29,425 nucleotides of DNA from Desulfobacterales bacterium (GCA_030066455.1 JASJBQ010000036.1:1-29425), one strand, 5' to 3'. Shown: positions 8,745-18,303, counted from the stretch's first letter. The notes: generated by a model not told the origin, from the sequence alone. Made by a program: numbers and translations.

Positions 8745-10994
8745 ATGGACAGCCCGGAAATCCCAATTCTCGAGAGTCTCTACGACAGCCAGGGGCGCAA
8801 TGACGCCCTCATCACGCTCATGGTGGAGCTTTGCCACCTGCTGAGCGCTTGTCTGCGGCGTGACCGGGCGGGGACGGATGAAGCCCCCGACACGACCGTA
8901 TCGGGCAACGGAAATGAAGATGACACGATCGACGTCCCCCTGCAGATCGATCCTTACACCCAACTCAAAAAGACCTTAGGGAAACTGGCCAAGCGACCGG
9001 GGCATGACCGTACGATCCTGATACGGGCCAACCGCCTGTCGTCCCGCGTCCATGCATCCGATCAGACAGACTACAGGGTGTATTTCAGCGATATCGTCAT
9101 CACACGGCATACGGTTGCCGCCATGGTTCGCCGCGTCGGCGACCATATGACGTACCTGAATGCACTCGTCCTCAAAGCCTTTCAGACGCTTTCCGACCAC
9201 AATATCCTGACGGTTTTTTTGAGGATTCCCGATGGCAAGTCATCGACTTTCGAAGACTTGAAAACATCTCTAAGTATCATCGCACGCTACCAGCAGGCAT
9301 TGGATCAAGCCGAAGAACTCACCTTCCGCAATGGCGACCAGGATATTGCCTTGAGCATCATGAAGGATGAACGATCCCTTCCGGATTCAAACTTGACGCT
9401 GCTTGCCGGCCTGAATGCAATCAAGACCGAGGCCATGGGCAAACTCGTTCGAGAAGTACATCACTGGATACGGGCCTCCGACACGTCTGCCGGATCTCAC
9501 CGCTACGCCAGCGTCTATGATGCGATCGCCGGGGTTAAAAATCTCCGCGGTAAATTTCACATTCCGCCGATCGAGATGAATAACATCCGTTGGTTTCTGG
9601 TTGACAAGGCGTTTGAAAAACTTCCCAAGGCCAAGGCCCAATTAGCCTGGCTTATACGGGAAGAACTTGAAGAAGACATTGCCAACCAGGTTCTCTATCT
9701 GGAAAGCTTGTATGCCGGTGACTACGGCCAAATCGAGGCGCGCGAGCTTGGCTTGAGGCTCAAGCGGCTCTCCGCGATCATCGATTCTGTTGGTGACCGC
9801 CCCAAAAAAGCCATGATTGTCGAAGAAGTGGTGACCCATCTGCAATGGCACATGGATCGGATTCCCGATGAGGTTCTCCAGAAGCTTGTCATCGACAAGG
9901 GGGTTTTGGCGATTCGGAGCGATGAGGGTGGCGCACTGGAGGTCGGCCGTGTTCACGATTTGATCGTGCGCATTGTCGAGTTTTATACCGGTCGTCTTGA
10001 GACGCGCAGTAAAATGCGCCGCGTTGGCGCGGACGACGTCGTGTTCAATCGTCGCGACCACGAGATATTGGCTCGAGACTTTGACCTTTCGCCTTTAGAT
10101 GTAAAAGAAATCATCAAGCTTTTAAAGCGATGTTTTGACGCCAAGGGCCGATTTAACAAAGTGGGTTTCGAGGCGTGTGTCGAATCATTCGCACGGCATG
10201 AAGAAAAAGTGTTTGAGATCCTCTGGCACTTCCTCAAACAACCGATGCCAAGGGAAGACCGAATTGCCTTTCTGAATGCGTTGCAACTGCTGTTTGTCAA
10301 AATGAAGAAACCGGAATTGGCGCTGCATGTATTGCTGAGTGATTTTCTGGAAGAACCGGATCGAATCCATATATACGACCGAAACGGCATCATGCTCGCG
10401 AATCTTCTTCTGCGGCGCTATAACAAGGAACTTGAAATTGACATTGAAATTACTCCGGAAGAGGTTTTTCTCGTTCGCGAGGGGCTTAATCGAGAGACCG
10501 CGGCCGCTGCATTAATGATGATTGACCAGCATTGTGAAGCCTTTTTTGAAAAAATTCGGACCATTCATCGTGGCATCGTCAACTCATTAGACGATGCAGT
10601 GGACGACAATGGTCAGATGGATACCAAGCACCTGCTGTCCCTTGAAAGGGAAATCCATATTTTTGTCTCACTGCTCGGAGGTGACATTGCGCGCTCGGTG
10701 CTACGCAGCGCACTGAATGCGTACGGCAATCCGGACTCGGAAATATATCAGATCAATCCGGAAAAGAGCATTTTCGAAGCGTTCTTGCTGCATCTCAAAA
10801 TCATACTCCGAGGAATGGGGCGCGCCGGCGATGCCAGCGATGAATGGATTATCGAACACGCGGCCAACCAGCGCGAGGAATTGATCGCCCTGAGTACGGA
10901 AAGCCGTCACGCGGTCCTTGTCGATCGTGTTCTGGACTGGGCCCATAAAGCCCGCGAAAGCATTCACAACCGGCAATTGACCGAGGTCGCCTGA
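8745..10994 (+). CDS. Conserved-looking 749-aa protein of unknown function
   Basis: I do not recognise this protein. It is 749 residues, has no signal peptide or clear membrane segment, and is predicted mostly helical with many charged amphipathic stretches, so it is probably cytoplasmic. No Walker, HD, GGDEF, PilZ or Toprim motif is visible. There is an acidic Thr/Asp linker around residues 40-65 (DEAPDTTVSGNGNEDDTID), and the C-terminal half looks like a helical array (EVFEILWHFLKQPM, LLFVKMKKPELALHVLLSDFL). ATG 8745 is the first start after an in-frame TGA at 8724; no good ribosome site precedes it, the nearest being AGAAGG about 22 nt away. It lies 142 nt after the DUF4124 gene and 490 nt before the GspE/PilB-type ATPase gene, all on one strand, which hints at a pilus or secretion link but does not prove it. 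Codon use and length strongly support a real gene. Confidence 0.8.
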   Translation: MDSPEIPILESLYDSQGRNDALITLMVELCHLLSACLRRDRAGTDEAPDTTVSGNGNEDDTIDVPLQIDPYTQLKKTLGKLAKRPGHDRTILIRANRLSSRVHASDQTDYRVYFSDIVITRHTVAAMVRRVGDHMTYLNALVLKAFQTLSDHNILTVFLRIPDGKSSTFEDLKTSLSIIARYQQALDQAEELTFRNGDQDIALSIMKDERSLPDSNLTLLAGLNAIKTEAMGKLVREVHHWIRASDTSAGSHRYASVYDAIAGVKNLRGKFHIPPIEMNNIRWFLVDKAFEKLPKAKAQLAWLIREELEEDIANQVLYLESLYAGDYGQIEARELGLRLKRLSAIIDSVGDRPKKAMIVEEVVTHLQWHMDRIPDEVLQKLVIDKGVLAIRSDEGGALEVGRVHDLIVRIVEFYTGRLETRSKMRRVGADDVVFNRRDHEILARDFDLSPLDVKEIIKLLKRCFDAKGRFNKVGFEACVESFARHEEKVFEILWHFLKQPMPREDRIAFLNALQLLFVKMKKPELALHVLLSDFLEEPDRIHIYDRNGIMLANLLLRRYNKELEIDIEITPEEVFLVREGLNRETAAAALMMIDQHCEAFFEKIRTIHRGIVNSLDDAVDDNGQMDTKHLLSLEREIHIFVSLLGGDIARSVLRSALNAYGNPDSEIYQINPEKSIFEAFLLHLKIILRGMGRAGDASDEWIIEHAANQREELIALSTESRHAVLVDRVLDWAHKARESIHNRQLTEVA

Positions 10995-11484
10995 CAACCC
11001 ATTGGGTGGCATGGCCTGCGGGCGTTCAACACGCTGGCCAAGCCGCCAGATTCCGATATCCCTCCTTCTTTGCACCCGGGTCTTTTAAGAGCACCAATCT
11101 GTGCAGGCAATGTTATCAAAGACATGTTTGCCCCGCCGACCCTCCCGCCAGACGCCAATTTACCCGGGGGGCGATATCAAGACATCTTGGTGGGTTGTCC
11201 GTGGACGCCAATCACCGTGAGGTTTGCTTGGGCTTCCATGGGGCCGCCCTTACCCAAAGTGACCTGCCGGCCGGCTATCGAATCCTCAGGCCGTCAACTC
11301 CCGATTCGATCCAGACCGGTTAAATGCTGACGGTGACGCTCGGCGTGATTTGATCATCCCGCAAGCGACCCCGGGCCGAATTGCATTTCAGGGCGGATTG
11401 TTCTATCATTTTTGGAACCCGGAGTTTCCGAGGTTTGAACCCTATACGGCGCCAATCATTTCGGCTCATTGAGGACACTCAGCC
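10995..11484 (+). other. 490-bp gene-free region before the ATPase gene
   Basis: No convincing gene is present. Short open frames here (for example 11006-11323 and 11070-11330) overlap each other in different frames and are Pro/Arg/Cys-rich without family features. The region is long for a leader and carries a possible promoter at 11381-11409. I saw no tRNA-like fold, no long inverted repeat and no riboswitch that I recognise. Confidence 0.5.
11381..11409 (+). promoter_or_regulatory. Possible sigma70-type promoter for the ATPase gene
   Basis: TTGCAT (11381-11386), a 17-nt spacer, then TATCAT (11404-11409). The -10 matches 5 of 6 consensus bases and the -35 only 3 of 6. It lies 75 nt before the ATG at 11485. 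It is plausible but weak. Confidence 0.35.
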
Positions 11485-13314
11485 ATGCCCCCAGTCGATA
11501 TTAAAGATCCGTTTGCCCCCAAAGACGTCTGTCGCGTTTTACTCAAGCGTCGACTGATAACCAAAGATCAGGCCAAATCGCTGTTGCAGAAACGGCTGCA
11601 GGTTGAGGAGGAACTGGTCAAAGAAAACCGCAAACGCATGGCGTCTTTTGGCTTGAAGATTGCCAACCCCATCACCTTCATCGACGTGGTCGCAAGGATT
11701 GGCCCCATGCGGGCGGATGGCAAACCCGGAGTTCTCGAAGAAGATCATATTTATAAAGCCCTGGCTGCGGAGTGGGATATCGTCTACAAAAAAATCGATC
11801 CGCTCAAACTCGATCTCAACCTGGTGACAACGAAAATTCCCCGCAATTTTGCGATGAAGCATTTGGTCCTGCCGGTCGAGATCAGCGATGGCACGCTGAT
11901 TGTGGCCACTCCCAATCCTCATAATATGGAAGTCATTGACGATATCGCCCGTGTAACCAATATGCGGATCTCCACGGTTGTGAGCTCGAAATCGGATATC
12001 CTTAAGCTCATTGATGAATTTTTTGGTTTCAAGCGCTCGATTGCTGCGGCCGAGGATTTGTTTTCATCTTCAGCTATCGATATTGGTAATCTGGAGCAAT
12101 ACGTTCGGCTGAAAGCAGCCGATGAATTGCCATCGAATGACCAGCATATCGTCAATGCCGTCAATCACCTGTTTATCTACGCTTTTGATCAAAGGGCATC
12201 GGATATTCACATCGAACCCAAGCGGGAAGATATCCAGGTGCGCATGCGCATCGACGGGGTTTTGCACACCGTCTACAAACTGCCCAAAAAGGTTCACAAT
12301 GCGATTGTTACGCGCATTAAAGCCCTGTCGCGCTTGAATATGGCCGAGAAACGCAGACCACAGGACGGCCGAATCAAGATGGACAAGGGCGGGCAGGAAA
12401 CCGAAATCCGGGTTTCCACCGTCCCCGTGGCATTTGGTGAAAAATTGGTCATGCGCGTGATGGATCCGGATGTTTTGATTCAGGATCTCGACGGACTGGG
12501 ATTTTCGGAGGTCGATTTGGCGAAATTCGACCAGTTTATTCGGATGCCGCATGGAATCATCCTCGTTACCGGGCCCACGGGAAGCGGCAAATCAACCACG
12601 CTTTACTCCTCCCTGCGCAAAATTTCCACGCCCGAGAACAACATCATCACCGTCGAAGATCCCATCGAAATGATTCATGAAGATTTCAATCAGATTGGGG
12701 TGCAACCGGCAATTGGTGTTACCTTCGCTTCAATTTTGAAAACGATTCTGCGCCAGGATCCCGATATCATCATGATTGGTGAGATGCGCGATCTGGAAAC
12801 GGCCGAAAATGCGGTGCAGGCTTCGTTGACAGGGCACTTGGTGCTTTCGACGCTACACACCAACGATGCCCCTTCAAGCGTCACCCGTCTTCTGGATCTG
12901 GGGGTTCCGGCTTTTCTGATTCAGGCGACGCTTATCGGTATCGTGGCGCAGCGCCTGGTGCGCGTCATCTGTGAGTATTGTCGCGAAAGCTTCGAAATCG
13001 ATGCCGCGGAGTTGACGGCTCTGGGCATCGAGACCGGTTTCGATGGGGGGGTTAAATTGCACCGCGGTATCGGTTGCAACCGGTGTCGCCAAACCGGTTA
13101 CCGCGGCCGATCGGGGATCTATGAAGTCATGCCCTATTCCGAGAGTATTCAGAAAATGACAACGGCCAGAGTCAATTTTGAAAATTTGCGCAAACGGGCC
13201 AAAGAAGAGGGAATGGTGTCACTGCGGCAAAACGCCATAAACAAAATGTTGGCCGGTGTGACGACCTACAAGGAAGTATTGCGTGTAACATCGGTCCGCA
13301 GACTGCTGCAATAA
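11485..13314 (+). CDS. GspE/PilB-family type II secretion or type IV pilus assembly ATPase
   Basis: A 609-residue cytoplasmic ATPase that powers pilin or pseudopilin polymerisation. An MshEN-like N-terminal domain (about residues 1-160) precedes the ATPase core. Visible motifs: Walker A GPTGSGKST at 363-371; Walker B with GEMRD around 425-436; the His-box region HLVLSTLHTNDA just after; and a zinc tetracysteine, C496/C499 (CEYC) and C531/C534 (CNRC). PilT retraction ATPases lack the long N-terminus and this zinc site, so an extension or secretion ATPase is indicated. GspE and PilB cannot be separated on sequence alone; the upstream PilY1-like gene favours a pilus role. The start is ATG 11485 behind GAGGA at 11471-11475. 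No pilC or gspF gene follows inside the window, so the partner genes are elsewhere. Confidence 0.93.
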   Translation: MPPVDIKDPFAPKDVCRVLLKRRLITKDQAKSLLQKRLQVEEELVKENRKRMASFGLKIANPITFIDVVARIGPMRADGKPGVLEEDHIYKALAAEWDIVYKKIDPLKLDLNLVTTKIPRNFAMKHLVLPVEISDGTLIVATPNPHNMEVIDDIARVTNMRISTVVSSKSDILKLIDEFFGFKRSIAAAEDLFSSSAIDIGNLEQYVRLKAADELPSNDQHIVNAVNHLFIYAFDQRASDIHIEPKREDIQVRMRIDGVLHTVYKLPKKVHNAIVTRIKALSRLNMAEKRRPQDGRIKMDKGGQETEIRVSTVPVAFGEKLVMRVMDPDVLIQDLDGLGFSEVDLAKFDQFIRMPHGIILVTGPTGSGKSTTLYSSLRKISTPENNIITVEDPIEMIHEDFNQIGVQPAIGVTFASILKTILRQDPDIIMIGEMRDLETAENAVQASLTGHLVLSTLHTNDAPSSVTRLLDLGVPAFLIQATLIGIVAQRLVRVICEYCRESFEIDAAELTALGIETGFDGGVKLHRGIGCNRCRQTGYRGRSGIYEVMPYSESIQKMTTARVNFENLRKRAKEEGMVSLRQNAINKMLAGVTTYKEVLRVTSVRRLLQ

Positions 13315-13371
13315 TCGATGCTGAGGGGCGGGGTAAATCATAAGCCGCACGCAATCCCCAACAGCGCATGT

Positions 13372-13409
13372 ATGGGCAACGCGTTGCGCCCATTCGGCCC
13401 CAGTTTTTT
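13372..13409 (+). terminator. Possible terminator of the ATPase gene
   Basis: ATGGGC (13372-13377) pairs with GCCCAT (13388-13393) around a loop that contains the palindrome CAACGCGTTG. A run of six T follows at 13404-13409. The 10-nt gap between stem and T-run makes it non-canonical. Confidence 0.35.
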
Positions 13410-13548
13410 ATCTTCGAGAGGTGACGGCTTTTGGCCCGAGGGCGCCTTGGATGCGGCACACGCCATGCTGATTTTCGGGTGCGTTGCGGGCTGCGGGAGG
13501 TCGGTGCTTCTACCGGACGGTCTTAAAAACACATGCCCCGCATATTGA

Positions 13549-13577
13549 AGCGCCGGAGGGGGTTGCCCGCCGGCGCT
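13549..13577. terminator. GC-rich hairpin between convergent genes
   Basis: AGCGCCGG (13549-13556) pairs perfectly with CCGGCGCT (13570-13577); GGG/CCC inside extend the stem. It lies 36 nt beyond the LysM stop codon on the minus strand. No good U-tract follows on either strand, so it may be an mRNA 3'-end structure rather than a strict intrinsic terminator. Confidence 0.45.
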
Positions 13578-13612
13578 TTGGGTATGAACAGATACACAAT
13601 CTCTTGCGTTTC

Positions 13613-14632
13613 TCAGAATGGCGTCGTAAGGCGTGTCCAGGGTTCGATATTCGTTTCCGAGCGCGTCAGCAGCACCGTGGACGTGTTGTCTTCGGTATGC
13701 AGCACCAAGACCTGGCCGATGTCCTGTTTGGGCATTTCGATGAATTTATTCACGCCGCCAGTGGTCCACACGCGGTTTAGATTCTGGAGATAGAGCGTGT
13801 AGTACTGACCAACCTCTACCCCGTCGGATTCACCTTTGTCGATAAAGGCCGTTTGGAATTGCCCTGTTATGCGAAAATGGTCTTCATTGTGGATGAACTT
13901 GCCGTAAAGCCCCGGAACGCTTTCCTTGATTTCAACGATGGGTGAACGTTCCAAATACGGCGTTAACAAATCTTGACGTTCGATGATGCGCCAGGAGCGG
14001 GTGACGTAGGCGATGGCCGTTTCGTCCGCCACTTGGGTAATTTCACAGATGCCTAACAGTCGATGCTCGATGCCGATATAGTTATCGGTCTCGTTATCGC
14101 GGACTGGCCGCAGTTTGCGATAAATGGTGTATTTATCGCCAACTTGGAATTCATGGTCAAGACCGGTGACATAAATTTGATCGTATTGACCAATGAGCGC
14201 CTTGGGGCCGACCGGATCAATGAGGATACCCGATGGCACCAGGGCTTCACGCCGAATGAACCCCACGGTGTCGATGTCGCCATAGCGGACCTTCGCCCCT
14301 GGAGGTTTGACGACCGCATCGACTTGTTGGATTTTCTGGATATCCTTGCGGCGATAGAGTTTGATACGATCCCCGGGGTAGATCAGGTGGGGGTTGTTGA
14401 TTTGCTGATTTTCTTTCCAGAGATCGGGCCAGAGATAGGCGGAATCGGAAAACTGCTGGGACAAGTCCCAGAGGGTGTCGCCGGGTTGAACGATATAGTA
14501 GACGCCGGTCTCCGTTTCGACGATATGCTCTTGAAAGCCCTCTCGGGCCCATGCGACCGACGAGCATAAAGCAACCGTGATGATTAAAATGAACGCCGCC
14601 AGGATAATTCGGTGTGGCGTGGTCGATTTCAT
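13613..14632 (-). CDS. Exported LysM-domain protein with unknown C-terminal region
   Basis: A 339-residue protein. Residues 1-29 are a signal peptide (hydrophobic IILAAFILIITVAL, cleavage near AWA-RE). One LysM domain covers about residues 45-93 and shows the typical YIVQPGDTLWDLSQQF start and the NPHLIYPGDRIKLY end. LysM binds peptidoglycan glycan chains, so the protein probably acts in the periplasm. The remaining 245 residues carry repeated beta-type segments (YDQIYVTGLDHEFQVGDKYTIYR; GESDGVEVGQYYTLYLQ) typical of the uncharacterised C-terminal part of such proteins; no hydrolase motif is visible. The start ATG has GGAG 7 nt upstream. It is convergent with the ATPase gene and downstream of the groEL terminator, so it is a separate unit. 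Confidence 0.85.
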   Translation of the reverse strand: MKSTTPHRIILAAFILIITVALCSSVAWAREGFQEHIVETETGVYYIVQPGDTLWDLSQQFSDSAYLWPDLWKENQQINNPHLIYPGDRIKLYRRKDIQKIQQVDAVVKPPGAKVRYGDIDTVGFIRREALVPSGILIDPVGPKALIGQYDQIYVTGLDHEFQVGDKYTIYRKLRPVRDNETDNYIGIEHRLLGICEITQVADETAIAYVTRSWRIIERQDLLTPYLERSPIVEIKESVPGLYGKFIHNEDHFRITGQFQTAFIDKGESDGVEVGQYYTLYLQNLNRVWTTGGVNKFIEMPKQDIGQVLVLHTEDNTSTVLLTRSETNIEPWTRLTTPF

Positions 14633-14707
14633 AAAGCGCTCCGATGCTTAGAGTTAAGGAACGGCAACGTCAAAATATGCATAAAATTTAGGTGAATATC
14701 TCCTATA

Positions 14708-14736
14708 TCCTTAGCGTTCAGCCTGGGAATTGTCAA
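14708..14736 (-). promoter_or_regulatory. Possible promoter of the LysM gene
   Basis: On the minus strand, a perfect -35 TTGACA (14736-14731), a 17-nt spacer and TAAGGA (14713-14708). The -35 is ideal and the -10 weak. It lies between the groEL terminator and the LysM start at 14632. Confidence 0.4.
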
Positions 14737-14746
14737 GTAATCTGAG

Positions 14747-14787
14747 GTTGTCAAAAAGAAAACCCCCTGCCAGCAGGCAGGGGGTTT
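14747..14787 (-). terminator. Strong intrinsic terminator of groES-groEL
   Basis: A 12-bp perfect stem (14760-14771 with 14776-14787; CCCCCTGCC/GGCAGGGGG core) with the 4-nt loop AGCA (plus strand). Read on the minus strand it is followed by TTTTCTTTTTGACA. It lies about 30 nt after the groEL stop, which makes a textbook rho-independent terminator. Confidence 0.92.
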
Positions 14788-14815
14788 CGAGATTGGTTGC
14801 AAGTACGGGTGTGGT

Positions 14816-16486
<1,671 letters not shown>

Positions 16487-16510
16487 TCAACCTCCATAGA
16501 CTTCAAGTGT

Positions 16511-16798
16511 TTATTCAATGATGCCCAGAATATCATCTTCCCGCATGATCAGGTATTCTTCACCTTCCACTTTGACCTCGGTTCCGCCGTATTTGCTGAA
16601 CAGAACACGGTCTCCTTTCTTGACCTCGAGGGCGACACGCTTGCCGTCATCACCCAGGCGGCCGTTGCCGACGGCGACCACTTTGCCCTCCGCCGGCTTT
16701 TCTTTGGCGGTATCGGGGATAATAATGCCCCCCTTGGTTTTGGTCTCTTCTTCCATCCGTTGAACCAGGACTCGATCGTTTAACGGTCTAATCTTCAT
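16511..16798 (-). CDS. groES: Co-chaperonin GroES (10 kDa)
   Basis: A 95-residue protein of normal GroES length. It begins [15 protein letters not shown], has the mobile loop segment [17 protein letters not shown] that contacts GroEL, and the core GKVVAVGNG and [15 protein letters not shown]. Seven copies cap the GroEL ring. It is first in the groES-groEL operon. The start has AAGGAG and AAGAGG purine tracts upstream (plus 16802-16815). Its upstream region lacks the CIRCE sequence that HrcA binds but has an unusual hairpin element (see 16912-16950). Confidence 0.98.
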   Translation of the reverse strand: MKIRPLNDRVLVQRMEEETKTKGGIIIPDTAKEKPAEGKVVAVGNGRLGDDGKRVALEVKKGDRVLFSKYGGTEVKVEGEEYLIMREDDILGIIE

Positions 16799-16855
16799 TT
16801 GTTCCTCTTCTCCTTTTCACACTTTATGGTTACAAACCCATTAAGGCCGGGAGGT

Positions 16856-16882
16856 AATTCCGCCTGCCACAGCAGTGGAATT
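16856..16882 (-). promoter_or_regulatory. Leader hairpin of groES mRNA
   Basis: AATTCC (16856-16861) pairs with GGAATT (16877-16882), and inside it CTGC (16864-16867) pairs with GCAG (16872-16875) around the loop CACA. If transcription starts upstream as proposed, this folds in the 5' leader about 60 nt before the groES start codon. A role in translation or stability is possible but only inferred. Confidence 0.45.
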
Positions 16883-16911
16883 TTCTCCAACGAAACTATT
16901 GGGTACATCCG

Positions 16912-16950
16912 CGATAGGGTCGCATTGATAATGCGATATCGTCGATTGTA
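16912..16950 (-). promoter_or_regulatory. Operator-like inverted repeat at a possible groES promoter
   Basis: Nested perfect arms: CGATA (16912-16916), GGG bulge, TCGCATT (16920-16926), GAT loop, AATGCGA (16930-16936), TATCG (16937-16941). That is 12 paired bases. On the minus strand TACAAT (16950-16945) is a good -10, which would place the repeat directly at the transcription start, where repressor sites such as CIRCE usually lie. A convincing -35 is missing (TGGAAC at a 19-nt spacing is weak). The sequence is not CIRCE. Confidence 0.45.
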
Positions 16951-17074
16951 TTCGGTTCACCCTTCTATCGTTCCACATCAGGTACTGCTGGAATAAGTTT
17001 GCTGGCAAACAAACCTCTCATCACCAAAGACGTTTGTTGAACAATGTGTTTCTTTATTTAGTTGTTACGTGCGT

Positions 17075-17356
17075 CTATGCACTAGAATGGTCGGACTTTG
17101 AGCTCCCTGATGCGGACGGCTTATCAGAGGCTTTGGCTTGCTTGCCATTATCCGTAGATTTTGAGGGAGAAGTGGTCTTTTTGGCATAATCGGTAACGTA
17201 CCATCCAGAGCCCTTGAGTTGAAAAGTGGTATTGGAAATCATTTTACGAAGCTTGCCACGGCACTGACTGCACCTGGTCAGGGGCTTGTCCGAAAATTTT
17301 TGCAGGGCCTCTTCCACCGCCCCGCATTGCAGGCACTCATATTCGTAAATGGGCAT
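17075..17356 (-). CDS. FmdB-family zinc-ribbon protein
   Basis: A 93-residue protein starting MPIYEYECLQCG, the hallmark of the FmdB/CxxC_CXXC_SSSS family. Two CxxC pairs (CLQC and CSQC) make a zinc ribbon in the first 45 residues. Then follows the family's F-x-L-K-G-S-G-W-Y segment and a Ser/Lys-rich tail (about residues 65-93) that is probably disordered. The function is unresolved; the family name comes from a formamidase-linked regulator. The ATG at 17356 is chosen because GGGAGG precedes it by 8 nt; an open frame extends 6 codons further to a TTG, but that overlaps the ribosome site. It has its own strong promoter and appears to be a single-gene unit. Confidence 0.9.
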   Translation of the reverse strand: MPIYEYECLQCGAVEEALQKFSDKPLTRCSQCRGKLRKMISNTTFQLKGSGWYVTDYAKKTTSPSKSTDNGKQAKASDKPSASGSSKSDHSSA

Positions 17357-17666
17357 AAAAAAAACCTCCCTCAAAGGTCAGTTAATTTTTTCGTCTCGTG
17401 GGGTACGCCCACGTCGGAATGAGCAAATATAGTCAGCCGATTTGCTTTGTCAAGACCTGGCGCTAAGTTAAAAATGATCGCATCGCGATGATTGCATGCC
17501 CGGACGAAACTCGCTGTCGGGTTTGAAATGGGAGCGTCCGATGTTCGTCCCAAGCCAACTTCAAGGACGGGTGCAAAAAGCAACCTACCGGTGGTTCATA
17601 CAGTGAGGGTTGAAGGGTCCCTGACCGACGCAACCCATTCGCGCCGGATCTTGGGAAAGCGATCGT
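17357..17666. other. Intergenic region around the fmdB promoter
   Basis: Apart from the promoter at 17426-17453, no gene is supported. It contains the 10-bp palindrome CATCGCGATG (17481-17490) and a 7-bp inverted repeat, GGACGAA (17502-17508) with TTCGTCC (17544-17550). I can assign neither a role. Confidence 0.45.
17426..17453 (-). promoter_or_regulatory. sigma70-type promoter of the fmdB-like gene
   Basis: On the minus strand, perfect TTGACA (17453-17448), a 16-nt spacer and TATATT (17431-17426), 5 of 6 to consensus. The expected transcript start is about 60 nt before the ATG at 17356. A good match. Confidence 0.75.
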
Positions 17667-18236
17667 TCAGCATCTCAAATTATCAAAACCGTCACGCCAG
17701 CGGGCATAATAGCCCAGCACGGAAGCAAGCCCCTCGATTCGGAGCGGGCACAGAATCTGGTGGGTTTCGTCGTGAACGCGCTTTTCCTCGGCCAGACGTT
17801 CTTCGTCCGAAGCCTCGAAATTTTGTAGGAACAAGGAAAAGCGGACGATATGGATCAACTCGTGCGTCACAATGTAGAGGGTGAATGGAAACAACTCCAG
17901 CTCGGGCGTATTCATGACCGTTTCCAAAATCGTATGGTCTTGGAGGCAAACCTTGTAGAAATCGAAACTTTCGGAATTGAGGGGCGTGCGGGGCGAACGG
18001 CCTTCGTAGCGAATGACCTGTGCGAAAGGGCCCTCGATCAATTCATCGCGACTCAGGCCCGCCGCTGTCTTGACATCGAAACGACGCCCGGACCATTGGC
18101 TGGTCGACAGTTTATAGTGGTTGCTGACCAGTTCTTCGGCCATGGCGACGGCCTCGTCTACGATTTGAAGCTGTTCGGTATTGAATTGCACGGCTTCGTT
18201 CCGACGTGTCTTCGATTGGATGCCTGGGCGTATCAA
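17667..18236 (-). CDS. Unrecognised protein with HELIH putative metallopeptidase motif
   Basis: A 189-residue protein if translation begins at TTG 18236. GTG 18191 (residue 16) is an alternative, and neither has a good ribosome site. No signal peptide is visible. The motif YIVTHELIHIVRF at about residues 121-133 contains HExxH (H125, E126, H129) within a hydrophobic helix, as in zincin metallopeptidases; the Glu-rich stretch EERLAEEKRVHDETH (about 145-159) could give a further ligand. HExxH alone is short and can arise by chance, but its helix context and position fit a zincin. I do not know the family. It lies 310 nt upstream of the fmdB-like gene on the same strand, beyond a separate promoter, and diverges from the bS22-like gene. 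Confidence 0.65.
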   Translation of the reverse strand: MIRPGIQSKTRRNEAVQFNTEQLQIVDEAVAMAEELVSNHYKLSTSQWSGRRFDVKTAAGLSRDELIEGPFAQVIRYEGRSPRTPLNSESFDFYKVCLQDHTILETVMNTPELELFPFTLYIVTHELIHIVRFSLFLQNFEASDEERLAEEKRVHDETHQILCPLRIEGLASVLGYYARWRDGFDNLRC

Positions 18237-18248
18237 CCAATTTCGGTA

Positions 18249-18303
18249 TCACAAGAATGATTGATAATCAATTAAAAATCAATGGGTTAATAAATTCTTG
18301 TGA
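18249..18303. repeat. AT-rich inverted repeat between divergent genes
   Basis: TCACAAGAAT (18249-18258) and ATTCTTGTGA (18294-18303) are a perfect 10-bp inverted repeat. They flank 35 nt of AT-rich DNA that holds ATTGAT-A-ATCAAT (18260-18272) and a second ATCAAT (18278-18283). It sits between the HELIH gene and the bS22-like gene, so an operator or a shared control site is possible. Confidence 0.5.

Larger units (their letters stand above)
13315..13612. other. Convergent intergenic region between the ATPase and LysM genes
   Basis: No gene is supported here. The region holds two hairpins described separately and lies between the 3' ends of two converging genes. Small overlapping open frames on both strands (13318-13548, 13338-13532, 13172-13459) show no family features. 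Confidence 0.5.

Noticed and set aside
11006..11330. Overlapping 86-105 residue frames before the ATPase gene
   Set aside because: Mutually exclusive frames with Pro/Arg/Cys-rich products and no recognisable domains.
16799..17074. CIRCE element for HrcA before groES
   Set aside because: TTAGCACTC-N9-GAGTGCTAA or a near match was not found; a different inverted repeat is present instead.
17492..17884. 130-residue plus frame over the HELIH gene 3' end
   Set aside because: It overlaps the better-supported minus-strand gene and has no family pattern.
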